DNA of 60,000 nucleotides from Nematostella vectensis (Eukaryota; Cnidaria; Anthozoa; Actiniaria; Edwardsiidae): NCBI RefSeq assembly GCF_932526225.1, contig NC_064044.1, positions 6,724,747 to 6,784,746 of the forward strand, read 5' to 3'. Shown piece by piece: positions 45,601 to 56,089 of this stretch (position 1 is its first letter; each line of letters starts with the position of its first letter). The notes under the pieces were generated by a model. It saw only the letters and a program-made list of their open reading frames with translations, ran no database searches and was not told where the DNA came from. The position numbers and the translations under genes were made by a program.

Positions 45601-48565
45601 GGGTGCGTGAGCAGCCTTCATTTGACCGGGTGTCCAGCAAGCGGTTCTCCCTCAGGGTGCTAGATAGTAAGTAACCTGCTTTACTCAGTGGACATTGAAT
45701 CTGCCCTTTCTGATTCTTGACTAGGACATAACCTTAAACTTGAGCACAGACACAGGGCACAGAGCCGTAGCAGGGGGTGGGGCACTGGGGGCATATGCCC
45801 CCCCCAATCCCCCTAATACTTAAAAAAAATATATAAGGAAATGACTAGTAAGGGTGTCGCCATGCCCCATTTTGAGGCCTGCTACGGCACTGAGTTAACA
45901 CACTTGAAAAACGATTATTTTTTGTACTCTCAAAAGGTTGGTTTTACATGCATGCTTAAAATGTGAGAATAGGCCAAATCAAGCACAAGAAGTTGACTTT
46001 TCCTTGTGCTTGCTCTTGTATTTGGAATCAAGAAACATGACTCTGTCCCTGTGTGTACCTATTGCAAATGGATGCTGTCTTTATTTTGGTGGCCTGTGTC
46101 TGAGAATTAAGAGTCAGACCACCTATATTTAGACAAAATTTCATAAATAGTGCTCACGAAAGAGAACAAACTTTAATCTTAGTTTAGATTCTAAACGTAA
46201 CCTTGATCCATCCTTGAATTTCTGGCTGCTTGTACTTGATGTGCTTACCTTAGTATTACAGAGAAACCCTAATAACTCAAAGTCGTATAACTTGAACTCT
46301 TTGCTAAGTCAACATATCTTCAAGTTCCCTACAGATCAGACATTTTCCACTCACATACATAACTTCCTGCTAACCTGAGCTGATTGTTTTTTTTGTTCTT
46401 GTGCATTGGAACCGACCAGGTTGTACTTTATTGTCACCAGGTAACCGCAAATCTATGCTGATTGATGATGATGCCAAAAAAGAGCCCAAATCACCTGAAC
46501 ATCCCGTCACCCCTGTAGAACCTGCGCAGGAAGAGAAGAAGGAGGACGAGAAACCAGTAACTGATACCCAGGAACCAGACCAGACACAGAAAGGTGTCTT
46601 ATTTTACTGTTAAGAATTAGTGCTGGTAACGTCCGAATGGGAAGCAGTGTTGGGTCAAGGATGAAGGGGAGGGGTGGGGTTCACATTGAGATAAGACCAG
46701 ATCAGTAACCGATAGCCAGGAACCAGACCAGACACAGAAAGGTGTCTTATTTTACTGTTAAGAATTAGTGCTGGTAACGTCAGAATGAGAAGCAGTGTTG
46801 GGTCAAGGATGAAGAGGAGGGGTGGTGTGCACATTCAGATAAGCATTTTAATACTGTACTTCTTACATTTCGTTTTTCTATTTCTGATATTATTTATCAT
46901 TCAATGTAGAAGATGAGCAAGCAGCACCGCCCTCTCAGCAGCAAGCCGAGCCAGAAGCGGTAGAAACACAGTAAGTCCCTGATACTGTGTTCATGACAAT
47001 GAAGTCTTCTTGTTATTTCATCCCTATTATTTAAAGAGTAACCAAAGACTACTTCTGTTACCATGTGTATAACATCAACTTTCTTATATCCTTTTGCCTT
47101 CCCTCAACACACTTATATCCTTTTTTCTCTCTCCCTTATGAACTAAATTATCTATGCCATGAGATAAGCATGAACTGCTACCTTTCTACTTTCGAAGCAA
47201 GCACTCACCCTTCTCCTCTGAAATCATTCTTTTGAACTCAAGTTAGTATGCGTGCTTCCTGTGGAATAAGGAAAAAGGCGTGATTTCCCATATCACCCCT
47301 TCAATCAAAGCACAGGAAGCCCAAGAAAGTCTAAAAATTCGATTGAGATGCCCATGGAGGAGGCAAGGATGCAGTTAATATTTCTACTTTTTAATTTAAT
47401 CGATATTACATAAATGACTGATTAAATCACAGTACTAAATTATTGAATTCTTTCTAAACTGTTTATTGTGCTAAAGTCTATCCTCAGAAGCGCTAATAGA
47501 TCACGAAGACAAAGCAAACAGGTACTTCAACCAGCCATTAAATGAGTAAACTGCGATCAATAAAATGTCAAGTGAGAGCGACTTGGAATCAAAGGATTCA
47601 AATGCATGAGTCTATCTCGGCTACATATACCTCATTCGTGATAAGATTCAGGGGTTTCATTAGGCTCTGGTATCCGGCGGAACCGCCAGCTATATTCCAC
47701 CGAGCGCGGGCTACTTTTTTTTAAAGTGTAATATTAAAATTTTATTTGAACTAATAATTAAAATGAAATAACTTTCACCCCCTACTTATTAGTCTCCATC
47801 GCCTACTCTGAAGCTTTATGAAACCCCTGTAAGATTCTCAGAAATAAGAGACAAGTGAATAAAACCATTAAAGTTTTCCCTTAAAATTCACACGATATTC
47901 CCAGTTATTATTTCCCCCTGATTACTAGTGAGTCCTCATAACATATGGCGTGCTTCTGTTAGCTCTGCCACCAAAAAACAAGAGATGTACAATACATAAG
48001 TATACTAAAGGCTCTTTTATCATTGTGAAAGTAAATCCATTCTACAATAATAGAAACGCCTCAATTAAACGGGTTTTCTAAAATGATGAGATATCTAAAT
48101 ACTGGAAAAAAAGCAAGAACAGTGACACCAAAGTCTGGTCCAGTCTTAAATCAGATCTTCAAACCTAAAAACTCTTTCCTCCCGACTGATGTTGTTTTGT
48201 CTTCTAGCTCTTCTTCAGCTACCTGTTCTATTCAGTGAGACTTCTCTGTTAGTGTTAGTATCTTTCTATCAGCTGAGTCTCAGACGTCTGTCCGTCCGTC
48301 CGTCCGTCCGTCCGTCCGTCCGTCCGTCCGTCCGTCCGTCCGTCTGTCTGTCTGTCTGTCCGTCCGTCCGTCCGTCCGTCTGTCCGTCCGTCCGTCCGTC
48401 TGTCTGTCCGTCCGTCCGTCCGTCCGTCTGTCACATGTATCTGTCTGTCTGTCTCCCTCTACTGACGTTATTTTTCCCGTTTTTTTCTTAGGTAAAACTC
48501 GTACGTCGATCCCACTCGAGCCGACACATCGACCATTTAAATCCACGTGGCTTGAAGTTCCCTGA
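36651..48565 (+). CDS. FERM-domain protein of the band 4.1 superfamily
   Basis: FERM proteins tie membrane proteins to the cortical actin/spectrin skeleton. Exons, all phase-consistent, are: 36651-36725, 38526-38630, 39371-39419, 40252-40324, 41598-41695, 42166-42239, 42595-42641, 42804-42891, 43828-43916, 44270-44336, 44612-44712, 45491-45666, 46441-46593, then 46910-46970 and/or 48492-48565. Lobe F1 includes [22 protein letters not shown]2 includes [20 protein letters not shown] and [20 protein letters not shown]3 includes [21 protein letters not shown] and [19 protein letters not shown]-adjacent region follows ([16 protein letters not shown]). The tail is a short acidic, Pro/Glu-rich stretch. 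Joining exon 13 to 48492 gives about 422 residues; using 46910-46970 gives about 419, ending VETQ. There is no spectrin-actin-binding or C-terminal domain as in vertebrate 4.1R, so this is a short form, nearer in layout to 4.1-like proteins than to talin, ERM or merlin. AATAAA at 48903. Confidence 0.9.
38885..39270. repeat. Degenerate tandem repeat built on ACATGTCACACAATACAC
   Basis: Blocks of ACATGTCACACAATACACTT and CACATGGGACATGTCACAC alternate with TCTCCTAGTCTAGACAGATG GCTAAACTAGAAA. The larger period is roughly 110 bp, with four imperfect copies, in FERM intron 2. Confidence 0.88.
39900..40190. repeat. Degenerate CGGATT-rich stretch
   Basis: Variants of GCGGATT, ACGGATT and GGCGGA recur about 15 times in 0.3 kb of FERM intron 3, just before exon 4. 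The spacing is irregular, so this is not a clean tandem array. Confidence 0.5.
40655..41240. repeat. Degenerate CGCGTAATTTxGC-rich stretch
   Basis: CGCGTAATTTGGC-like words (GCGTAATCC, CCGTGTAATTTAGCC, CCGCGTAATTTTGAG) recur at irregular spacing in FERM intron 4. The style matches the CGGATT block at 39.9 kb and a CGGTTTT block at about 31375-31560. Confidence 0.45.
42920..43206. mobile_element. CACGTGAC-family MITE in FERM intron 8
   Basis: The ends are GGGGACTTGGGCTAAGAGAT CATGTGAC and GTCACGTGATCTCTTAGCGC AAGTCCCC. The interior (GGGTGTGACGGGTGTAGC, TTTTGTTTTGAATTTGCCAC) matches the copies at 25064 and 26762. It begins about 30 bp past exon 8. Confidence 0.88.
43263..43800. repeat. Minisatellite, 25-28-bp unit, about 20 copies
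   Basis: The unit is CTAATGATCACCAGGGGGGA CCCAG, with G-run length varying from 4 to 8. It ends less than 30 bp before the acceptor of FERM exon 9. Confidence 0.96.
45764..45888 (+). mobile_element. GCCGTAGC-family element, best-preserved ends
   Basis: GCCGTAGCAGGGGGTGGGGC ACTGGGGGCATATGCC begins the copy and TTTTGAGGCCTGCTACGGC ends it, with GACTAGTAAGGGTGTCGCCA inside. It lies in FERM intron 12. Confidence 0.8.
46556..46850 (+). repeat. Tandem 148-bp duplication covering the end of FERM exon 13
   Basis: The sequence from AGTAACTGATACCCAGGAAC through the exon 13 donor and about 110 bases of intron is repeated 148 bp downstream with a few differences. The second copy keeps the donor (AAAG|GTGTCTT at 46741/46742). 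Confidence 0.9.
46974..48190. other. FERM last intron region; no further coding exon seen
   Basis: Frames here are short and lack splice logic or family features. 47690-47870 includes T-rich sequence. Nothing else is identifiable. Confidence 0.45.
48286..48456. repeat. (TCCG)n/(TCTG)n microsatellite
   Basis: A tetranucleotide array with blocks of TCCG and TCTG, about 40 units, just upstream of the last FERM exon acceptor (48491). Its Ser-Val-Arg-Pro frame on the plus strand and Thr-Asp-Gly-Arg frame on the minus strand are repeat products. Confidence 0.97.
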
Positions 48566-48909
48566 TCACTTGCCGATGTTATAACAGAATTTAAAGCCTC
48601 TTGCAAACGAAACGCTGACCGCCATTTTTGCGCCATGTTGAGAGGTGCCGGGAAGCAGTTCCCGCTCATTTCCGTGTCAGCGGCAGCAATGTTGGCTAAT
48701 GTTGGCACTGTTAGCAGGGGGCTTGAGCTTCGAGAAGTGTTAGCTTTTTGGGGAAGTTTCGGCTACTCTCTGGCATAATAAGTGATTTTTTTACCTGGTA
48801 ATAAGTTGATCGTTTTTTAAGGCTTTGTTTCGCAAAGCGAGTGAATTTTTATCGAAGAGCTTCGGGGTGGCTATTGTTTTAAAAAAAGATAGGACATATT
48901 ATAATAAAG

Positions 48910-49990
48910 TTAAGTTTACCTAGTTATGTTTTAATAAGTATGTTATATGATAAAGGAGACTGTTACAAACTGTGTTACACATTACAATGGAATTTTCTAA
49001 TACAAAGTATAGCCTGTGAAATAGGCTCAGCGTCACGAAAGACTCGCTCCTTTCCTCAGCTTCTTCCCTGGATTGGACCTCCACCAGCCAACTTGGGTCT
49101 CAGTGACTCGAGTATTTTATCACGATCTTGGTTAAGCGGAAAGCGGGAGCGTACTTTTTTATTTTGTACTACTCTATATCTTAAGTTTTTCGTTCCATTT
49201 TGAACTCTCCTGTGTAAACAAAACCGTAATAAACTTCCTGTAAACCTATGATAACCTGTCGTGAACACATCCATTTACTAACAATATTTAATCCGCTGGC
49301 AAGACGCTGGCGATACACTGACTCTAGCCCGAGTGCGTTTCTGTACCAAAGAACGAGATGAACGAATTTTCGATGTTTTGACCGCGCGGAAAATGGGGCG
49401 ATCCAAAAATGAAAGAAAGGCCGTTTTTGTTAGACACTTTTGTTAGACTTTTGTAGTAAATCTTGCAGGCAGCTCTAGTATTCCATTACCCATTAGCTCC
49501 AAAATATCCACCAATATTTTGCTCTTTGTTTTGTACGCATGAGTAGTTAGTGCAGGGTCCTGAAGAGAAAAGGGGGGGGGGGCAAGCTTCTTTCTTATCG
49601 GTCCGTCTTACCTTTTGCTCCGCAAGCCCACCTCTTACTTTACCACAAATCTCTTCTCCGATTCCCGATAACCCAAATTCCGTTCCAGGTCACCGAAACC
49701 ACGTAAAATCAAGGGAATTCTATTCCAATTTTACCCTTTAGGAACTTGTTATTAGCTCACGGTGTGATCTAAATCACTACAAAAAACTTAGCCTCATTTG
49801 CAGCCGCTCTCTGTGACGGTCCCAGATTCTCAAGATCACAAAACTGTGATCGTGAACTCTTACCATTATGAGGGTAATAAAATTTGTATTCTCTTTTATT
49901 CAAGGTATGCTGCTAATACAGTAATCCCAGAATGCATTGAGTGACTTGCCCAAGTTGCGCGCGCCTAAGACCAATGCAAATACCGCTGTT
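48910..49990. other. Intergenic between FERM and MACPF genes
   Basis: No coding exon is seen. On the minus strand AATAAA (plus 49895-49900) lies about 100 bases past the MACPF stop and is its likely poly(A) signal. Confidence 0.5.
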
Positions 49991-49999
49991 CAGAGGCTT

Positions 50000-52900
50000 C
50001 TAGTCTGCATACTTCTCATAGTAAGTTTTCAGGTTGACCGTCTTAGTTTTATCCTCAGGCTCGAGGTATTTGAGTGACAAGAGGTCCCAAATTGCGATGA
50101 ATTTGTACTGAACAGCGGTGGCGTGGTTGTCAGCTTCGTCCTCCGTGAATGTGTTAATCAGCGACTGCGTAACCTTTAAGATATACAAACACTCACTTTT
50201 ATCGCTTATTACCATGGTTACTCCTTTTATCTCTTATTACCATGGTTACTTACTCCTTTTATCCCTTATTATCATGGTTACTTACTCTTTTTATCTCTTA
50301 TTACCATGGTTACTTACTCCTTTTATCTCTTATACCATGGTTACTTACTCCTTTTATCCCTTATCACCATGGTTACTTACTCCTTTTATCCCTTATCACC
50401 ATGGTTACTTACTCCTTTTATCTCTTATTACCATGGTTACTTACTCCTATTATCCCTTATCATCATGGTTACTTACTCCTTTTATCCCTTATTACCATGG
50501 TTACTTACTCCTTTTATCCCTTATCACCATGGTTAATTACTCCTTTTATCCCTTATCACCATGGTTTACCCCTTTTATCTCTTATTACCATGGTTATTTA
50601 CTCCTTTTATCCCTTGTCACCATGGTTACTTACTCCTTTTATCCCTTCTCACCCCTGTTAGAAGCTTGCTCCGCGTGCTCTCCGTGCCACCGCGTATAAC
50701 CTTCTTCTCGGAGATTTCGAAGTTCGCCGCTTCTTGCTTTTCCTTATTCGTGACTTTGAAGCAAACGTTCATGAAGTCGGCGCTGTTTGATTGCGGAGCC
50801 GCCAGCTTTTCACACGCGTAAACCTGTCAATCAAAGCATGGTGACCATAATTACCGCTCGCATGTACTGTCTACTCACTGCTTTCCTTGTTTTAGATGAG
50901 TGATTGGGTCAAATGACAAACTAGCAAAACATAGGATTGAGATACACTTGAAGAATGTCAATCAACCACTCCTTTATCATTGTTTACAATTGAAATTGCA
51001 TCGGTTTATTTGCAAGAAAACTTCTAAATACACCATCAAAGATTAAAGTTTGATACTTTATTAACGATATTTGATTGTTCGTATCTCAGTCACCTGCTTG
51101 AATTAGCCGATGGAAAAGAATTCTTTGATGAGTAAGTCGGTATTGTGCGGGAGCGTAAAATGGCGGCGTGATTGGCATTCTTTAATTTAGGGATCAAGGA
51201 TAAAAATTTCTCTGGGATTTTTCAAAAATTTTGGATCACGGAAGTCTTTATTTATATGGGATGAGGGTCACAATGACACTAAATGTTGGGTTCAATGGTC
51301 ATCTTTAGCCTGATGTTGCATGGATCAGCTGGTAAAGGTCGCTTGTATATCTCATAGCCTCTTAACCTGGCTACTCTCGGTAAGTCCTAAGCGCTTTGGA
51401 TCCTTAAGAGAAAAGCGCTATATAAATTTAATTCGTGTGATATCGTAAGATCGTGAAATACTTAGTAAGATTGTGTTGTTCCAGAAAATTTACATATCCC
51501 CCCCCCCATTGAAGGGGTTGGAAATTCCAGGGGGGTGGGGGTTAAAACGCCCAGGAATTTCCAGAGGGGAGGGGGGGTAAGATGCCCTTTTTCCTTAACA
51601 GTTTCTGTATTTATTTTTTTCCAGGGGGTTGGAAATTCCAGAGGGGTGGGGGTCATACCTCCGACCTCCTCAATAGAGGGGGGGAGGGGTATGGATATTT
51701 TTATATTGTGAGATACATCGTAAGATGTATTATCCATATCCTGAAATCATTAATCGTACACATTTTGTGCCCTTTTAGCAGCATTCATATATGCTTGCAA
51801 TGCAATATATGTTACAATACATGATCCTCACCCTGTAATCACTAGATGTGTATTTACGAGCCTCATCAGCAAAGTAATAGATTTGTAATGATACTCCATA
51901 AATCACTTCCTTCACCACGTGCGATCCATATTTTCTCAGGAATGACTTGTACTTTGCCCACGAGGCAGGGCTCCCGGGATTAGAGACCTTACTGGGTAGA
52001 GCATCAAAATCGTCACTGAACTCCTCTGTCGGCTCGAAGTTCTTCAGACATCTTGGTATGATCTGTTTGCTCTTGATGTAAGAGTGGTAGTCCATGAGGT
52101 ACCCGTTCAGCTGGTAAAAAAAATGATAGACATCAACAAGAGATGTCTGTTGGTGAGCTTAGGGCGTGGCAAAAGGGTTCTTTCCTCTGTCAGGGGCGTG
52201 GCAAAAGAAAAACGCAGGGCGGGGTCCAGAGTATTAATTAACTTGCCACGGATCAAATCGGAATCCTTGGCTCTGATAATACGTCACCACATCTATCTAG
52301 AATGTTTTCCTATCCAAATGCACACATAAATAAACCATCTTCTTATTTACCAATGAAGATGTCGATGTCATCCGGACTCGAAATCATTTTGTCAGATATT
52401 CTGCTACCTGTAGCAGAATGACTGGAATGTTATTCTGAACATTCTCTACCAACCATTTCTATTCTAGAATGGTAGGAAAAAAACGCGCCCTAAGATTTAA
52501 CCAATTAGTAACTCTAAACTATCTTATAGTCCAAGACGGCATTCAAATTCTCCACGTTCTCATCGTGCGAATGAATTGACGGCCGTCTTGCTTTGGAAAA
52601 TGCTTTTTCCAGTGCTTTGTTAGCAAGTTCACATCTATCTAACATACCGTTAATCCCCTCCATCACCTGATCACATGTTTTCCCTATTTCTGGTCCCCTA
52701 CAGCGTGTGACACCTCTAATCAATATACCTTATCGGCCGCGCTATTGTGAGATAACGCCTGCAACGTGCTTTCGAACGTGTACGCCAAGTTCACATCTTC
52801 CTCTAGGCCGACGGCGAACGCCGTGTTGCTATAGAAATCCTCATTGCTGCCGTAATACGTCTCCGTCTGCCCGGTCCTCCGCTCCTTCGCCGGCTCCTCC

Positions 52901-53076
52901 ACACAATTAATGCTGACGTCATCAAACACTTGTTTTCCTGCACTTCCGGACAGCGGTTTGGCGATGAAGTCGACGCCGTTGAGGTAGTACCCTCGGCCGA
53001 TTGCTTCGTTACCGTAGGCCGTTGGAAGGAGGCAAAGTGTTACCAATAATGTGAGGAATAGGGCTATGTTCCACAT
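50000..53076 (-). CDS. Secreted MACPF-domain protein, candidate pore-former
   Basis: Four exons agree in phase 0: 53076-52729, 52110-51832, 50823-50653 and 50173-50000. The total is about 323 residues. Exon 1 begins with a clear signal peptide (MWNIALFLTLLVTLCLLPTA). Exon 2 carries the MACPF signature (KYGSHVVKEVIYG), the motif of perforin, complement C6-C9 and sea-anemone MACPF toxins of the PsTX-60/AvTX-60 type. MACPF proteins oligomerise on membranes; whether this one is a venom toxin, an immune effector or a developmental protein cannot be told from sequence. It is shorter than the anemone toxins I know (about 490 residues) and shows no EGF or other C-terminal module. An alternative open block at about 52670-52514 could be an optional exon but lacks a good donor. 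Acceptors are good except exon 4 (TTAAAG). A minisatellite fills the last intron. Confidence 0.8.
50210..50652. repeat. Minisatellite, 32-bp unit, about 14 copies
   Basis: The unit TTACCATGGTTACTTACTCC TTTTATCCCTTA fills the last MACPF intron from just upstream of exon 4 to the exon 3 donor. Long Tyr/Leu/Pro frames here come from the repeat. Confidence 0.96.
50940..51190. repeat. Dispersed repeat related to 7780-8330
   Basis: It shares AATGTCAATCAACCAC, TTGAAATTGCATCGGTTTAT TTGCAAG, TTAACGATATTTGATT, AATTAGCCGATGGAA and AAAATGGCGGCGTGATTGGC with the IRF-intron copies. It is inserted in MACPF intron 2. Confidence 0.75.
51470..51716. mobile_element. Non-autonomous element, CCAGAAAATATCCAT family, copy 1
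   Basis: TTCCAGAAAATTTACATATC CCCCCCC is the left end and GGGGAGGGGTATGGATATTTT the right. Inside are GGGGTTGGAAATTCCAGG and TTCCTTAACAGTTTCTGTAT TTATTTTTTTCCAG. It matches 55120-55352 in the opposite orientation. It sits in MACPF intron 2. Confidence 0.8.
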
Positions 53077-53334
53077 CGTGTTGCTCTACGGCAGATTTGA
53101 GACTTTCATCAGTGAAACAATGTGTCAATAGCTTTAACCAGAAAAATAGCGCAACTAAACAATTGAGGATTCAAAGTAAAAAAAAAAAAAAAAAACACCC
53201 AGACGTGAAATATACTCTGAAATGGATTCTGTCTGATACATTTCAGCCGTTTTCCTTCAAACTATACAACGTAAACTTCAAGGACGGGAACGTGTGCGCT
53301 GAAAACGAGACTATCCTTTTTCGAAGATTCTAGT

Positions 53335-53425
53335 CACAAAAACGAGTTAATTTTATCAAAACTAGTTTAAAATTGAGAGCAAAGCATGAAAGCTTTTTTG
53401 AGGATCACATTCTCCCTGCACTCGC
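53335..53425 (+). repeat. Dispersed repeat shared with 6345-6435
   Basis: CAAAAACGAGTTAATTTTAT CAAAACTAGTTTAAAATTGA matches the first copy, with about six differences over 90 bp. It lies upstream of the MACPF gene. Confidence 0.75.
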
Positions 53426-53599
53426 CGATCCAGGGGTGGATCAAGGGCTGGTTGAGTCGGACGATGTATATTCTCTTCTATTGGGGCAATAAACCTCTAC
53501 ATTCTTGTCCCCCTAATTATTATATTTTTGTATGTCTTTTTCCTTGCCCCTGCCCCCCTCCTTCCGCCCCCCTTTCCTCCTAAAAATAATCTAGCTCCT

Positions 53600-56089
53600 T
53601 AAACATACTAATCTAGATATACTGATATATTCCCTTTTTTATCCCCCTTTTTATAGTCCTGCGCCTATCGCTCGCTCAACAAGCTATTTAAGAATTTTCT
53701 CTGTCGCGCTTTCTTATGATAACTAAAATTAGAAGATTTTCTCTTGAAAATCTTGAAAAGAAACCTAATATTTCATATTCAGTATTGAAATAATAGCAAT
53801 TTTTCCCCTTAAGAGGAGGAGAGAGGACACCACAAAATAAAAAATAATAAAATATTAAAAATGAAATAATTGAGCAGAAATTTATATCTTTTTTCGTTTT
53901 CTTTCTTCATTCTAGGCTCACCCATCTTTCTATTCCTAAAGTTGGGATGTCCAACCTTAGGGAAAAAAATCAAATTTATAACTTCCATCACCAAAACATA
54001 ATCCGGTAAATTCAGTTAATTATCAGCTTTTTGATTAAGATACTGTTCTAGTTATAAAATACCTTTCTCGTATCGCTTTCAACCTGTCAAGCGTCCGATG
54101 GAATCAAATGGCTGATTAGACTAAACCCACCAGTCACACAGAAAAATTTATTCAATTCAATCAAATATTTAATCTTACCTGGTTTTAGACGGGTGTTTAT
54201 TTAGTTTAATTTATTGATATCAAGGTCACATGACTTGCTTCTTTCTATTTGTTTATATTTCCATTTCTATTAGGGTATCTATTTAAGGAAATACAATAAT
54301 ATTAAAAAAAATATTTAAAAATCTTTCGTCGCGAATTCTTCCTCGATAGCATGCGTACGGTTTTTCTTATTTTAGTTACTTATTGCACAATTTAAGGCGT
54401 TGAAAAGCTATAAAATGGCTCATACTATCAGACGATTGCTACTACAGTAAATGGTTCCCCGAGCGTAGCTTTGAATTTGTGGCCCATTTGGAAGACTACC
54501 TCAGGTGGGACGGACGGGAGGGGAAGGAGGGGGGGAGGGGAGGGGGATGCTTGCCCTCCACTTTTTTGAGAGGATGTGTTCTTTTTTTACAGAACGCGCT
54601 AAATAGAATTACATGTATACAACGATTGCTTGTTAAATCCATCTAGCGCTTGGGATATAAACGAGAACAGAAATGGAAGGAAAAAATGGTAAAGCCTAAA
54701 GCCATAAAAAGTACTGATAAGAAATATAAAAAAGGTACAGCCAATTGCCCGAGGATCGAACCTCCTCAGATCAAATGAACCGAGAGAAAAAATAGACCAT
54801 ACTTCCGGACATACGCTGGAACGCCGTATGGCAGCTAAACTTTACGGCTAGGCTGAAGATTTCGACCCCAGCACTGCTATCTAGTGAACTAGTTCCGTAA
54901 CCTTAGGTATTACCCACGCATTAATGGGAGGCAATAACCAGGATCCAAGCCCCGTCTTAGTCGGTTACGCCATGCACAGCTCGCTGAGATGTAGATTGAA
55001 AAATATCGGGGTCTTTACACCCTGTACACTTGCTTCTCATAGGAGCGTGTTGCTATAGTAGTATGGTAATTTCGTCATCATGCACCGCACGCTTTCACCT
55101 AAGTATAATATATTGTGTAGTTCCAGAAAATATCCATCCCCCCCCCTATTGAGGGGGTCGGAGGTATGACCCCCCCACCCCTCTAGAATTTCCAACCCCC
55201 TGGAAAAAATAAATACAGTAACTGTTAAGGAAAAAGGACATTTTATCCCTCTGGAAATTACTGGGCGTTTGAACCCCCAACCCCCCTGGAATTTCTAATC
55301 CCTCGATGGGAGGGGGGAGGGGGTATGGATATTTTCTGAAACTACACATTGCCCCTTTAGTATTTCGTTCTACTTTGTCGCGCACGTGCATATGTCATCT
55401 TTCGTGTCGCCGTCTTTAGCATTTTGTTCTTCTGTGCTCAGCCGCGCACTTGCATATCTTTGGTGCTAAAAAAAGGATACTGAACTATGTTAAAATGTGC
55501 GCGACCTAAAAAAGGTTGGTGTGCTCATTTTAGACAAAAAGTGGAATTCTTATTTTTCACTTGCATCACCATCGGGGGGTGTAGGGAGGGTAAAATAAAG
55601 GAGTGGCATAGAAAACGATTTGTTTCAATATTTGTTTCAAAGAAACAGTAGAAAACCCTTTGTACAGAAACTTTGTACAATGTATCAGCTTGTACGGTCA
55701 CCAAATCATTGAAGGGCTACTTAAGGAACTTGCCTGATACCTTTTACAGATTACACTAAATTTTAAAAGCGGGAAGTGCGCGGCAACGACACACTCACAC
55801 ATAAAATCTCGGGCTCTAGGATAGCAGCATTTCATGCTATAACTATCAAACTATACATAATTTTTACTTGGCGATGCCGTTTTGTTCTAGTCACAATTTG
55901 AACTTCTGCGAGATATTGGTAGGGGTTTGGGCGTCTATGAAGATGATAGTTTAATGATACAGATTAAAACATCACGAGACATGACTTTACGCATACCTTA
56001 TGCACGTGTAAAGTAGCGCGCCACTGCTTCTCAAGGCTCCAAAGAACGCCTGCCTGATTTCCACTTCTTGCTCACTTGCTTTCGCGAAA
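53600..56089. other. Intergenic; repeats only
   Basis: No exon was recognised between the MACPF and epoxide hydrolase genes. 54500-54550 is a GGGAGGGG-rich tract. About 54965-55090 contains an eroded, reverse-complement relative of 5655-5790 (CAGCTCGCTGAGATGTAGA, TTTCGTCATCATGCACCGC). A transposon copy lies at 55120-55352. Confidence 0.5.
55120..55352. mobile_element. Non-autonomous element, CCAGAAAATATCCAT family, copy 2
   Basis: GTGTAGTTCCAGAAAATATC CATCCCCC at the left pairs with GGGGGTATGGATATTTTCTG AAACTACAC at the right, giving terminal repeats of about 26 bp. The interior is reverse-complementary to 51470-51716. Confidence 0.82.

Noticed and set aside
48189-48491. Ser/Arg/Pro/Val-rich frame on the plus strand and Thr/Asp/Gly/Arg-rich frame on the minus strand
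   Set aside because: Products of the TCCG/TCTG tetranucleotide array.
50118-50699. 193-residue Tyr/Leu/Pro-rich repeat protein
   Set aside because: It is a translation of the 32-bp minisatellite in a MACPF intron, and the frame exists in three registers.
52514-52670. Candidate additional MACPF exon
   Set aside because: It has an acceptor-like CAG and stays open, but no good donor before its stop, while the flanking exons join in phase without it.
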